This document shows, in pieces, positions 16,564 through 25,149 of a DNA stretch of 37,816 nucleotides; within the stretch, counting starts at the first letter, position 1, and every line of letters begins with the position of its first letter. The stretch comes from Candidatus Brocadiaceae bacterium (GTDB lineage: Bacteria; Planctomycetota; Brocadiia; SM23-32). The notes under the pieces are model-generated. The model was not told the DNA's origin, ran no database searches, and was given only the letters and a program-made list of their open reading frames with translations. The translations under genes and the position numbers were made by a program. Where the stretch lies: positions 1 through 37,816 of the forward strand of contig PUMJ01000267.1 of the NCBI GenBank assembly GCA_003551305.1, in the 5' to 3' direction.

Positions 16564-18012
16564 ATGGTCGCCAAAGAGAACGATACCCCCGCAGTCAACT
16601 ACGAACTGAGACGCCAATCCCGTGGCGCGGAGCCGCCGAAGACCGAGAGCCCGTGGCGCCGACGGCTCATCGTCGGAGGCGTCGCCGTGCTGATCATCAT
16701 CCTGGCCACCGTCGGCTACTTCCTCCACTGGTCCTGGGCGCACGTGCGCACCTACGACGCCCGGGTCTATGCCTCGGTCATCCGCCGCGCCCCGGAGGTC
16801 TCGGGCATCGTCATGGAGGTCTGCGTCACCGAGGGCGAAACTGTCGAGCCCGACGACGTTCTGTTCCGCCTCGAGGACGCCGACCAGAGGGCGCGGCTGG
16901 AGGCCGCGCTGGCCGAGGAGCAGATACAGCAGGCCCTGCTCAGCCAGTCGGAAACCGAGCAGGAACTGACGGCCGTCCGCGTGGAAGCGGAGATCGCCGC
17001 GGCGCAGGGGCGCGTGCGGGTCGCCAGAGCCGCCCTGGCCCGCGCCGAGGCGGAACTCGCTCTGGCCCGCTCCAGGAGTGAGGACGAACAGAAACGGGCC
17101 CAGGCCCTGGTTGAGCAGACCCGCGCCGAACTCCGGAGCCTGGAACGCGGCACCAGGGAGGAACTTGTCGAGGCGGCCGAAGCGCGGCTCGCCGCCGCCG
17201 AAGCGCTCCAGGAGCTCTACGCCCTCGAAGTCCGGCAGTCCGAGCAGCTCGTCGGGGAAGGCATTGACTCCGAGTTCATCCTCATGACCAGGCAGACCCA
17301 GCTCACCACCCAGCGCAACAGGGTGCGCGAGGCGCGGGCCGACCTGAAGCGCCTGCGCGCCGGAGCCACGCCCGAGGAACTGGAGCAGACCCACCAGTCC
17401 CTCCAGGCCCGCCTGGCGGAACTCGGTCTCGCCCGCGCCGCCGAACAGGAGATCAGAAGCCTGCAGGCGGAGGTAGAGATCCGCGGCATCGAACTCGAAC
17501 AGGCCCGCAACCAGCTCCGCCAGGCCGAGGCCGCCCGCGGGGACGTCGCCATGGCCGAGGCCAGGACCCGCGCCGCGCGCGCCCAGCTCGAAAAAGCCCG
17601 CAGCGAAGTGAAACAGAGCCGCCAGGCCCTCCAGCAGCGCCACGTCACCAGCAGAGTCGCCGGCACCGTCCTGCGCTTCAAGCCCGACGTCGGCGAGTAC
17701 TGGACCGCCGGCTCGGCGGCCGTCCTCGTCCGCGAGGACAGCAAGGGTTACTGGGTCAACACCTACGTCCGCGAAGAGGACGCCCGCCGCATCAGGACCG
17801 GCCAGCCGGCGGAGGTTGAGATTCTCACCGGCTCCCGCACCTACGTGGACGCCGAGGTGGCCCAGGTCTCCCTGTTCAGCACCGGCATGGAGGAGGAGGA
17901 CGGGGGCAGCCCCGGGCAGGCCCCGCGCGTCTGGGTCAGGCTGCGCCTGCTGGAGACCCCACCCGATATCCGACCCGGCTACACCGCGCGCGCCACCATC
18001 CGCGCCCGGTGA
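16564..18012 (+). CDS. HlyD/EmrA-like membrane fusion protein
   Basis: This 482-residue periplasmic adaptor links an inner-membrane exporter to the cell envelope. Residues 1-33 are cytosolic, and 34-55 form the single membrane anchor (LIVGGVAVLIIILATVGYFL). A biotinyl-lipoyl-like half (APEVSGIVMEVCVTEGETVEPDDVLFRLE) follows. A very long coiled coil rich in Ala, Glu, Arg and Gln runs from about 95 to 360. The second lipoyl half (VTSRVAGTVLRFKPDVGEYW) and a beta-barrel (GQPAEVEILTGSRTYVDAEV) complete the family layout. It lies 84 bases after the DUF1854 gene without a clear ribosome binding site. It likely works with the ABC exporter upstream; no TolC-type outer-membrane gene is in the window. 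Confidence 0.9.
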   Translation: MVAKENDTPAVNYELRRQSRGAEPPKTESPWRRRLIVGGVAVLIIILATVGYFLHWSWAHVRTYDARVYASVIRRAPEVSGIVMEVCVTEGETVEPDDVLFRLEDADQRARLEAALAEEQIQQALLSQSETEQELTAVRVEAEIAAAQGRVRVARAALARAEAELALARSRSEDEQKRAQALVEQTRAELRSLERGTREELVEAAEARLAAAEALQELYALEVRQSEQLVGEGIDSEFILMTRQTQLTTQRNRVREARADLKRLRAGATPEELEQTHQSLQARLAELGLARAAEQEIRSLQAEVEIRGIELEQARNQLRQAEAARGDVAMAEARTRAARAQLEKARSEVKQSRQALQQRHVTSRVAGTVLRFKPDVGEYWTAGSAAVLVREDSKGYWVNTYVREEDARRIRTGQPAEVEILTGSRTYVDAEVAQVSLFSTGMEEEDGGSPGQAPRVWVRLRLLETPPDIRPGYTARATIRAR

Positions 18013-18051
18013 GCCCGCCTCGGCAGGTCGTTTTGACTGGAAGACACCATC

Positions 18052-18942
18052 ATGTCTGAGAATATCACGCACACAGCGATTACCGACGATTGCTCGCGAC
18101 TGGCCGTCCACGCTCCCGGCATCTGCGAGGAGTTCAAGCAGGCCCTCTCCGAACACCGCGACGTCGCCCGCCTGGGCGGCATTGCCCGCGGGGCTGATGA
18201 GTTCACCGTGGGGCTGATCAGCCGGTTCCGCGACGCCTGCGCGGCCGCCGGCAGGCTTGACGACGCCGTCGCCCGCAAACTGGCCTTCACCCTGGGTTGG
18301 CTCTGCCACCGGGCGGCCGACCGCCAGATGAAACCCCTGTTCCGCCGACTCGACCCCGACTGCGAGCTTTCCCCCACCGACTGCAGCATCTACCACGATG
18401 TCTTCCTGCTCAGGGAGGTCTACGGGGAAGGCCGGGAGCATTACTCGGCGGACCTGCTTGAGCCCACCCTGGAGCAGATGCCCGGGGCCGAGGGGCTGGA
18501 CGCCGACGAGGTCGAGGAACTGTTCCGCGCCATGTGGCAGCGGGCGCTGCTGGGGCTGCACACCTTCATCCCCGACCACGGCGACGTGGAGGGATGGATA
18601 AGCCGCCTTATCGCCACGCGCCAGACCTACCGCGTGGACCTGCAGCGCTATGCCGAGGCCCATGCCAAACCCGACCCCCAGAAGGTCCGCCGCTTCATCG
18701 AGGAGCCGAACTTCTATAACCCGAAGGACCCCATCATCCGCCTGGCCCGCTCCATCCAGCGCGGCGAACCGGAGGATATGGACGTGGTCAAGGCGGTGGA
18801 AGCGGGTTTCAGCCAGAGCCAGTACTCGCGCGCCCTGGCCAGGGGCTATATCTACATCGAGTCCGCCACCCAGTACTGGGACTACTACATAGACGAGGAC
18901 CGGCTGAGCCGGATGTTCCAGATCGACGAGCCGGACGTCTGA
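18052..18942 (+). CDS. helical protein of unknown function, possibly zinc-dependent phospholipase C-like
   Basis: This 296-residue protein follows the HlyD-like gene by 39 bases. It is predicted mostly helical with no signal peptide. ICEEFKQALSEHRDVARLGG and KLAFTLGWLCHRAADRQMKP resemble the LGYLxHLAAD pattern seen in proteins annotated as zinc-dependent phospholipase C family. Possible metal ligands are H86 and D90 there, and H172 and H178 in LGLHTFIPDHGDVEGW. The likeness is a weak pattern match, and catalytic competence cannot be judged. Co-orientation and spacing put it in the ABC/DUF1854/HlyD unit, where it might act on a lipid or exported substrate; this is inference. Confidence 0.6.
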   Translation: MSENITHTAITDDCSRLAVHAPGICEEFKQALSEHRDVARLGGIARGADEFTVGLISRFRDACAAAGRLDDAVARKLAFTLGWLCHRAADRQMKPLFRRLDPDCELSPTDCSIYHDVFLLREVYGEGREHYSADLLEPTLEQMPGAEGLDADEVEELFRAMWQRALLGLHTFIPDHGDVEGWISRLIATRQTYRVDLQRYAEAHAKPDPQKVRRFIEEPNFYNPKDPIIRLARSIQRGEPEDMDVVKAVEAGFSQSQYSRALARGYIYIESATQYWDYYIDEDRLSRMFQIDEPDV

Positions 18943-18969
18943 GCGGGACGGCCTCGCAGGGAGGACGGT

Positions 18970-20220
18970 GTGTTTTTCTCAGAGATATCGGCCAGCCTTT
19001 ACCCCTGGGACCTTGCCGATGAGGGTACCGAGCGCATTCTGGACAACCTCCAGGAGATGGCGCTTTGCAACTCCGTCTACCTGATAGCCCTCATGCACCA
19101 TGAGAAGCGCCCCCTGACGGACTTCTTCTACCCCCATAACCCGGTGCGCAAGACTTACGTACCCGAGGACAGCCGCGCTTACTGGCAGCCGGAGATGCCG
19201 CGCTACGGCCGGATAGTCCCGCAGACCTCGGGCCGGGAGTTCCTGAAGGATACCGACTGGCTGCAAGAGCTGGTTGAGGCCGTCCGCGCCCGCGGGCTCA
19301 AGACGGGCGTCGAGATCTCCCACACCGTCATTGACTCGGAGCGGGCCGCCGACGACCTGAGCGACTGCGTGCAGCAGGACATCTTCGGGGAGAGGATGGG
19401 CAAGTGCGTCTGCCCCAACAACCCGGACGTGCGGGATTACGTCCGCGCCCTGTTCTGCGACCTGGCCGCCAACTATGACGTGGACTACATCCAGACATGC
19501 CTTATCCCCTTCCAGAGCGGCCCCCCCGCGGGGCACGCGGCCAGGCGCGTCCTGAGCAGCGTGCTGGGGGGCTGCTGGTGCGGGCACTGCCGGGCGGCCG
19601 CCGCTTCCGACGACCTGGACCTGGAGGCGTGCCATGCGGCCCTGCTGCCCCTGGCTGAGAGCATCGCCCGGCCGACGCTGGCCCAGCGCCAAGAGGGGGC
19701 CCTGCTCGGCGCCTCCAACACGGACGAGACGGCCGTTCTGCTGGAGCACCCGGAGCTTTTCAACTGGCTGGGCTTCCGCTGCCGCTCGATGACGCGCTTC
19801 TTCGCCGAGGTGCATCAGGCCGTCCACGAGGTGCGCCGGGGCGTTGACGTGCGCCTTAACGCCTACATCACCAGCCGGCAGGAACTGAGCGGACTGGACC
19901 TGCGGGCGATGCGGCCGCACCTGGACTCGATCCGGTCTTCCGACTATTCCGAGCAGAGCGGCGAGGCGGCCCGCCTGGAGCACAAACGCCGGTGGCTGCT
20001 GTCCGTGCGCCGTGCCGTGGGGGAGGAGATGCCTTTCCTGTCCGCCATCGGCGTCCGCCCGAAGGCGACGCCCGAGCTGGTCCGCCGCGGCGTGGTCATC
20101 TCGGCCGAGTGCGGCGCGGACGGCATCACCATCGGCCACTACGACGGCGCGCCGTTCGCCAACCTGAGGGCGGTGGGCGAGGGGCTGCGGATGGCCGACG
20201 TGGAACTGCCGGACCACTGA
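18970..20220 (+). CDS. TIM-barrel glycoside-hydrolase-like protein with CxCxxC motif
   Basis: This 416-residue protein has the alternating strand/helix pattern of a TIM barrel. GLKTGVEISHTVID (109-122) resembles a barrel strand of uncharacterised glycoside-hydrolase-like families. VDYIQTCLIPFQSG (171-184) precedes GCWCGHCRAA with C202, C204 and C207, a cysteine cluster that I associate with bacterial hydrolase-like proteins of unknown substrate. GADGITIGHYDGAP near the C-terminus looks like a late barrel strand. There is no signal peptide. The GTG start at 18970 has AGGGAGG about six bases upstream. It lies 27 bases after the helical unknown and converges with the Gfo/Idh gene. I cannot assign a substrate or family number. 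Confidence 0.7.
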   Translation: MFFSEISASLYPWDLADEGTERILDNLQEMALCNSVYLIALMHHEKRPLTDFFYPHNPVRKTYVPEDSRAYWQPEMPRYGRIVPQTSGREFLKDTDWLQELVEAVRARGLKTGVEISHTVIDSERAADDLSDCVQQDIFGERMGKCVCPNNPDVRDYVRALFCDLAANYDVDYIQTCLIPFQSGPPAGHAARRVLSSVLGGCWCGHCRAAAASDDLDLEACHAALLPLAESIARPTLAQRQEGALLGASNTDETAVLLEHPELFNWLGFRCRSMTRFFAEVHQAVHEVRRGVDVRLNAYITSRQELSGLDLRAMRPHLDSIRSSDYSEQSGEAARLEHKRRWLLSVRRAVGEEMPFLSAIGVRPKATPELVRRGVVISAECGADGITIGHYDGAPFANLRAVGEGLRMADVELPDH

Positions 20221-20248
20221 GGACCCGGTCGGTGGCCCCGGTTGGCCC

Positions 20249-21208
20249 TCAGGGAGCCGCCCGAGCAATCCGGAGCATCCACGAGAGGTTGGCGGCCGCC
20301 GCCGGCCCGTCCAGCGCAACCTGCCCGGCCAGGAACTCCCGGACGGTCAGCCGCAGCATGTCCGGTCGCTGGAAGACCCCCCATGGCGTCTGGAGGCGGG
20401 CGCAGTAGAGCCCGTCGGCATCGGTGCCGGCCTCGATGCGGAACCGCGCCTCGTCCAGCTCGAACTCACGCACGTTTCCGGTCTCCGCCTCTCCCAGGGT
20501 GCGGGCCGTCACTACGTGGCACTCCAGGGGGGCGGCGTTGCGCTCCAGGCGGAAACGCGCCGAGGCCTGGTAGCCGGAAAAGAACGTCCGCACCGAATCC
20601 GGCGGCATCTCCGCGCCCGGGACCAACGCCTGCGCCGCCGCCAGCATGTGGGGGGCCAGGTCGAACCACGTTCCGCGCGGATCGGGCGGCCGTCCCCGCA
20701 CCGGGGATTCGACGTGCCCGCGGAAGGTGCGCACATATCCATCCCCGGTCTGATCGGCCAGGATTTCGCGGCAGCAGCGCACGGCCGCATGGTACTGGGA
20801 GCAGAGGCCGAGGCGCAGCCCGGCCCGGGCGGCCTTCTCCGCCAGTCCTCGGGCCTGCACCATCAACTCTTCATCGGCCACCCCCGCGTCGTAGACGAAC
20901 GGCTTCTCGCACAGCACGTCGCATCCGGCATTCAGGGCGGCCTCGACGTGGGCGGAGTGCAGCCGGGGCGGCGTGCAGACGTCCACGATGTCGGGCCTTT
21001 CCGCGCGCAACAGATCGTCCACGTCCGAGTAGCCCGTGCCATCGAACCCGAACAGGTTCTGCAGCATCTCCTGGGTGCTGGCCACCGACTCCGGGCTGCT
21101 GCCGGCGAAAGCGCAGACCTCCGCCCCCTCGACCGCCCACCACTTGGCGTGGTGCTTGCCGATGCCGCTGGCCCCTATGACGGCCACCCTCGTTCTATCG
21201 CGTGTCAC
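20249..21208 (-). CDS. Gfo/Idh/MocA family oxidoreductase (second copy)
   Basis: This 319-residue NAD(P)-dependent dehydrogenase-like protein is related to the gene at 785-1843 but clearly diverged and shorter. The nucleotide-binding motif is GASGIGKHH at 12-20, and EKP at 101-103 carries the catalytic lysine. The substrate domain holds WFDLAPHMLAAAQAL, a family-type active-site helix with histidine. The GTG start has GGAGG seven bases upstream. It diverges from the sialidase-like gene across a 221-base region with promoter candidates on both strands and converges with the TIM-barrel gene. Its substrate is probably a sugar or sugar acid handled by this cluster, which is inference from neighbours. 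Confidence 0.88.
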   Translation of the reverse strand: MTRDRTRVAVIGASGIGKHHAKWWAVEGAEVCAFAGSSPESVASTQEMLQNLFGFDGTGYSDVDDLLRAERPDIVDVCTPPRLHSAHVEAALNAGCDVLCEKPFVYDAGVADEELMVQARGLAEKAARAGLRLGLCSQYHAAVRCCREILADQTGDGYVRTFRGHVESPVRGRPPDPRGTWFDLAPHMLAAAQALVPGAEMPPDSVRTFFSGYQASARFRLERNAAPLECHVVTARTLGEAETGNVREFELDEARFRIEAGTDADGLYCARLQTPWGVFQRPDMLRLTVREFLAGQVALDGPAAAANLSWMLRIARAAP

Positions 21209-21245
21209 AGCACCGCCTCCGCAAGTTGGCCTCTGTTGGGACGCT

Positions 21246-21275
21246 ATTGTAGCGTCGTTGCCCCGGCTGTCGCAA
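21246..21275 (-). promoter_or_regulatory. promoter candidate of the second Gfo/Idh gene
   Basis: On the minus strand TTGCGA (21270-21275) and TACAAT (21246-21251) are 18 bases apart, about 40 bases before the GTG start. The -10 matches five of six consensus bases, the -35 four. Confidence 0.5.
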
Positions 21276-21327
21276 TTCTCCGGATGCCCCGAGGTAAGGA
21301 ATCCCGTGCGATATGAGCGCGGGCGTG

Positions 21328-21357
21328 TTGACGAGCGGGCGCCGTCACGACTACACT
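21328..21357 (+). promoter_or_regulatory. promoter candidate of the sialidase-like gene
   Basis: TTGACG (21328-21333) and TACACT (21352-21357) are separated by 18 bases, about 75 bases before the start at 21430. The -35 matches five of six consensus bases and the -10 four. Confidence 0.4.
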
Positions 21358-21429
21358 TGCCCTCCTTGTGCTATCGTGTGAAAAGGGAGCGCACACGGCC
21401 GGAATCATAGTGAGACAGGAAGGCGCCCG

Positions 21430-22722
21430 ATGGACATCGACGACTGGAAAGTAAGGCCGCTCGCGCCGGATTTCGTGAAACTCTGCGAATCGCCTGACCC
21501 GGAACGGGTCTATTGCTACAGCCCGGGGTTGACGGTGCTGCCCTCCGGGCGCCTCGTGGCGACCACCGACTGGGGCGGGCCGGGTGTGTGCGCCCTTCCC
21601 GGACCGAAGGCGCCGGGCGGACGAGCGGATCGGTCCTGGCAGGGCCGGGTCTTCACCTCGGAGGACGGCGGACGGACGTGGGACCGCCGTGCGCTGTTCC
21701 CCTTCCTGCATGCCCGGCCGTTTGCGGCGGGCCAGAGCCTCTACGTGCTGGGGCAGGCAGGCGACCTGATGATCATCCGCTCCGATGACGACGGGGAGAC
21801 CTGGTCGGAACCGGCAAGGCTGACCGAAGAGGAGGACTGGCACCAGGCGCCCTGTAACGTGCATTACGCCCACGGCTGCCTCTATCTGGTCATGGAAAGA
21901 CGCGTCCGCCAGCAGTGTCGGGGCTGGAACATCTGCGAAAATGCGCCGGTGCTGATGCGCGCCCGGGTCGGCGACGACCTGACGCAGCAGGAAAGCTGGA
22001 CTTTCGCCTCGGAGCTGGCATTCTGCAACAACGTGCCGGACAGGGAACTGGACTGGTTCGGTGTGCCGTTCTACCCCGTCTACTACCCTGAGACCGAGCA
22101 TGTCGCCCCCGGACGTTCGTGCGCCCCGATCGGCTGGCTGGAGACCAACGTCGTGCGGTTCACAGACCCAGATCACTTCTGGCATGACCCCACGGGCAGG
22201 ACCTTCCACCTGTGGATGCGCGCTCATACCGGCCTGACCAACATGGCCTGCATCCTCCAGGTCACCGAGACCGGGGAGGAGCCGGGCACGGGAGCGATGG
22301 AAACCGACTTCGTCCGGGCCCCGTCCGGCAAGAAGGTGCTCTACGTGCCCTGTCCGGGCGGGCAGATGAAATTCCACGTGCTCTGCGATGACGCCACAAA
22401 GCTCTACTGGCTGCTCAGCACTCAGGCCACCGACAGTATGACGCGCCCCGAAAAGCTGCCCGCGGACCGCTTCAACCTGCCGAACAATGAACGACGCCGC
22501 CTGGTGCTACACTTCTCCAGGAACATGTGGGACTGGTGTTTCGCCGGCCTGGTGGACGTGGGCCCCGTTGAGAAGGCATCGCGCCACTACGCTTCGATGG
22601 CGGTGGACGGAGACGATCTGGTGGTGCTGAGCCGTTCCGGCGATGAGCGCGCCCGCAACGCGCACGACGGCAACATGATCACTTTTCACAGGGTGCACGA
22701 TTTCCGCCGGTTGATCTACTGA
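21430..22722 (+). CDS. sialidase-like beta-propeller protein with Asp boxes
   Basis: This 430-residue protein has the Asp-box signature of neuraminidase/BNR propellers: SEDGGRTW at 77-84 and SDDDGETW at 118-125. YSPGLTVLPSGRLVATTDWG near 30-49 is a typical first blade. A late block HYASMAVDGDDLVVLSRSGD also fits the family. No export signal is visible at this start, so it may be cytosolic, unlike classic secreted sialidases. The catalytic Arg triad and Tyr cannot be assigned by eye, and many BNR proteins are not sialidases. Its neighbours (Gfo/Idh, FAD oxidoreductase, UroD-like) suggest carbohydrate breakdown. Confidence 0.78.
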   Translation: MDIDDWKVRPLAPDFVKLCESPDPERVYCYSPGLTVLPSGRLVATTDWGGPGVCALPGPKAPGGRADRSWQGRVFTSEDGGRTWDRRALFPFLHARPFAAGQSLYVLGQAGDLMIIRSDDDGETWSEPARLTEEEDWHQAPCNVHYAHGCLYLVMERRVRQQCRGWNICENAPVLMRARVGDDLTQQESWTFASELAFCNNVPDRELDWFGVPFYPVYYPETEHVAPGRSCAPIGWLETNVVRFTDPDHFWHDPTGRTFHLWMRAHTGLTNMACILQVTETGEEPGTGAMETDFVRAPSGKKVLYVPCPGGQMKFHVLCDDATKLYWLLSTQATDSMTRPEKLPADRFNLPNNERRRLVLHFSRNMWDWCFAGLVDVGPVEKASRHYASMAVDGDDLVVLSRSGDERARNAHDGNMITFHRVHDFRRLIY

Positions 22723-22777
22723 ACGGGCTGACGCGCCAGCAAAGGCCGTCCGTGCCTGTCCGTTTCCGACCGTGGTG

Positions 22778-22795
22778 GGCGCCAGCGCAGGCGCC
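22778..22795. other. GGCGCC hairpin in the leader of the FAD oxidoreductase gene
   Basis: GGCGCC (22778-22783) and GGCGCC (22790-22795) can pair around six bases. No T-tract follows. The rest of the 150-base gap shows nothing further apart from the AGGAG ribosome binding site just before 22873. Confidence 0.3.
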
Positions 22796-22872
22796 ATGTG
22801 GGCGGCGGAGACGAAAGGTAAGATGGACACCCCCCGGCGCCCGTTGAACTGCAAGATTTACAGGAGACACAT

Positions 22873-24144
22873 ATGGACACCTATCATGAACCCGCCCGCG
22901 ACATACCGGTCGCTCGTGACGCCGACGTCATCGTGGTGGGGGGCGGGCCGGCCGGGCTCGCCGCCGCCGTCGCCTCCGCCCGAAACGGAGCTGAGACCGT
23001 TCTGGTGGAGAAGTTCGGCTACCTGGGCGGCACGGCCACTGCGTCCCTGATGGCCTGCATCAACGGCTTCCGCAACCAGGTGGAGCCGGACGCGACCCAG
23101 ACCGTCCGCGGCATCGCCGAGGAGATCGTCCTGGAGCTGAAGGAGATGGACGGCCTCGGCAGGAGCCCCTACGACCAGAAGGAATACCCCACCGAGCCGG
23201 GCCAACTGGCCTACAGCTACGCCATAGACACCGAGAAATTCAAGTACGTGACCATGAAGATGTGCGTCGAGGCCGGCGTGGACCTGCTGCTGCACACGGT
23301 CTTCTGCGACAGCATCGTCCAGGACGGGCGGGTGCGCGGCGTCATCGTGGAAAACAAGTCCGGCCGCAGTGCCCTGATGGGGCGCGTGGTGGTGGACGCC
23401 AGCGGCGATGCGGACGTGGCCGCGCGGGCCGGCGTGCCCTTCTGGCAGACTCGCCACGACGAGGCTCCCCGACTCAACGACGCCCTCATGTACCGCATCC
23501 TGTTCGGGTCCGACCGCCCTGAGGGCACCTATCGCTGTGACTTCAGCGAGAGCGCCGTCGTCTGGGGCCCCGGCGTGGAGCCCATTGACGGCACCAATGC
23601 AGACGAGCTTTCGGCCGCCGAGGTGGAGGCGCGCCTGCGCGTTTTCGACGACTTCGCCAAGAAGCAGGCTGAACATCCCGAACTGGCCGACGCCACCGTG
23701 GCTGAGACCCCGCCCCTGCTGGGCATCCGCCAGACGCGGTTCGTCGAAGGGGAATACAAGCTGACGGCCGAGGACGCGCTGGAGGGCCGCCTGTTCGACG
23801 ACGTGGTGGCCATCAGTTCCTGCCCCATCATCCACTACTACGGCTACCGCCGTTACCTGGAGCACGAGGGCTACGACATCCCCTACGGCTGCCTTGTGCC
23901 GAAAGACAGGGACGGGCTGCTGGTGGCGGGCCGCTGCATCTCCAGCGAGCAGCAGCCCTACGAGTCGCACCGGGCCATGGTGCCCATCATGGCCATCGGG
24001 CAGGCGGCGGGCACGGCTGCGGCACTCTGCTGCCTGACGGGCGCGCAGCCGCGCGACCTGGACGGCGGACGCCTGCAGGAGACCCTGCTTGCCGACGGCG
24101 CCGAGCTGCGCCTGCCCCGGACGCCCGAGCAAGATGACTCTTGA
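22873..24144 (+). CDS. FAD-dependent oxidoreductase
   Basis: This 423-residue flavoprotein starts with the dinucleotide-binding fold VIVVGGGPAG (19-28) and the acidic end of the second strand at E46 (LVEKFGYLGG). GRVVVDASGDADVAARAG near the middle is a second FAD contact seen in the FAD_oxidored group. The C-terminal part DGLLVAGRCISSEQQPYESH followed by MAIGQAAGTAAAL matches the typical FAD-closing motif. Such proteins in planctomycete-like genomes are often part of sugar or aromatic catabolism, but the reaction is not known. AGGAG precedes the ATG at the usual distance. The UroD-like gene follows after 39 bases, so the two are probably co-transcribed. Confidence 0.9.
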   Translation: MDTYHEPARDIPVARDADVIVVGGGPAGLAAAVASARNGAETVLVEKFGYLGGTATASLMACINGFRNQVEPDATQTVRGIAEEIVLELKEMDGLGRSPYDQKEYPTEPGQLAYSYAIDTEKFKYVTMKMCVEAGVDLLLHTVFCDSIVQDGRVRGVIVENKSGRSALMGRVVVDASGDADVAARAGVPFWQTRHDEAPRLNDALMYRILFGSDRPEGTYRCDFSESAVVWGPGVEPIDGTNADELSAAEVEARLRVFDDFAKKQAEHPELADATVAETPPLLGIRQTRFVEGEYKLTAEDALEGRLFDDVVAISSCPIIHYYGYRRYLEHEGYDIPYGCLVPKDRDGLLVAGRCISSEQQPYESHRAMVPIMAIGQAAGTAAALCCLTGAQPRDLDGGRLQETLLADGAELRLPRTPEQDDS

Positions 24145-24183
24145 GCCCGGCCCATACGGCGACACCTGACCAGGAGAGAACCG

Positions 24184-25149
24184 GTGGCCAATCCGCAGAT
24201 GACCCCGCGAGAGCGGTTCCGGACGGCGCTGGAGCGGCGCCCGCTGACGGGCCGCGTGCCCCACTTCGAGCTTGTCTTCTTTCTGACCATGGAGGCATTC
24301 GGCAAGGTCCACCCCAACCACCGGCGCTATGACCAGTGGGACCAGATGGAGGAAAAGGAGCGGGAGCTGCACCGCCGCGACATGGCCGGCATCTACGTGG
24401 AGACTGCCCGGCGCTACGAGCACAGCGCTATACTGCTGCACCCGAACCCCAACACGCTGGAGGAGAGCATCCGGCTGGTGCACCACGTGCGCGAGCTGTC
24501 CGGTGACCGCTACTTCCTCATGCTCCACGGCGACGCCACCTACAGCATCCCCGGCGGCGGGCGGATGATGGAGTTTTGCGCCCGGCTGGCCGACGAGCCC
24601 GACAAACTGAAGGATGAGGCCCGGCGCCGCGTGGACGCCGCCCACGAAAGGGCGCAGAAGCTACGGGCGGCCGGCGGGTTGGACGGGTTCGCACTCTGCG
24701 CCGACTACTGCTTCAACACCGGCCCTTTCCTCAGCCCCGACCAGTTCGGCGAGTTCGTCGCCCCCTACCTGGCCCGTCTCATTGAGGGCTACCGCGAGAT
24801 GGGCTTCTACACCGTCAAGCACACCGACGGCAATATCATGCCCATCATTGACCAACTGGTGGACGCCCGCCCTCACGCCCTCCACTCCCTGGACCCCCAG
24901 GGCGGCGTGGACATCGCCCACGTCAAGCGCCTCTGCGGAGACCGCGTCTGCCTGATAGGCAACGTGAGCTGCGCGGCCATGGACACCGGCACCGAGCAGG
25001 AGGTGGTCGAGTCCGCGCGCCACGCCCTGCGGCATGGCATGCCGGGCGGGGGCTACGTCTTCGGCACCAGCAACTGCATCTACACCGGTCTGCCCCTGGC
25101 GCGCTACGAGCTGATGCTCGATATCTGGCGCCGCGAGGGCAACTACTGA
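24184..25149 (+). CDS. uroporphyrinogen decarboxylase-like (UroD/MtaA superfamily) protein
   Basis: This 321-residue protein has the UroD/cobamide methyltransferase barrel: MTPRERFRTALERRPLTGRVP at the N-terminus, FLSPDQFGEFVAPYLARLIE (182-201), VKHTDGNIMPIIDQLVD (211-227) and DRVCLIGNVSC (253-263). Methyltransferase members bind zinc through H-x-C plus a later cysteine. Here the first site reads H213-T-D, so the cysteine is replaced, while C298 is available later. It is not expected to be the haem-pathway HemE, which is longer and has different active-site residues. The GTG start has AGGAG upstream. Such proteins occur widely with Gfo/Idh and sugar genes, but their reaction is unknown. Confidence 0.85.
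   Translation: MANPQMTPRERFRTALERRPLTGRVPHFELVFFLTMEAFGKVHPNHRRYDQWDQMEEKERELHRRDMAGIYVETARRYEHSAILLHPNPNTLEESIRLVHHVRELSGDRYFLMLHGDATYSIPGGGRMMEFCARLADEPDKLKDEARRRVDAAHERAQKLRAAGGLDGFALCADYCFNTGPFLSPDQFGEFVAPYLARLIEGYREMGFYTVKHTDGNIMPIIDQLVDARPHALHSLDPQGGVDIAHVKRLCGDRVCLIGNVSCAAMDTGTEQEVVESARHALRHGMPGGGYVFGTSNCIYTGLPLARYELMLDIWRREGNY

Noticed and set aside
13439-18663. Two very long open frames on the minus strand opposite the ABC, DUF1854 and HlyD genes
   Set aside because: They are shadows created by high G+C third positions; the plus-strand frames carry clear family motifs and ribosome binding sites.
21430-22722. Calling the Asp-box protein a true sialidase
   Set aside because: Only two Asp boxes are clear and the catalytic Arg triad could not be placed, so only sialidase-like is supported.
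22858-24645. Long minus-strand frame opposite the FAD oxidoreductase and UroD-like genes
   Set aside because: No domain pattern; the plus strand encodes two well-supported proteins there.
24184-25149. Calling the UroD-like gene hemE
   Set aside because: Length and the HTDG site differ from haem-pathway enzymes and no other haem gene is near.
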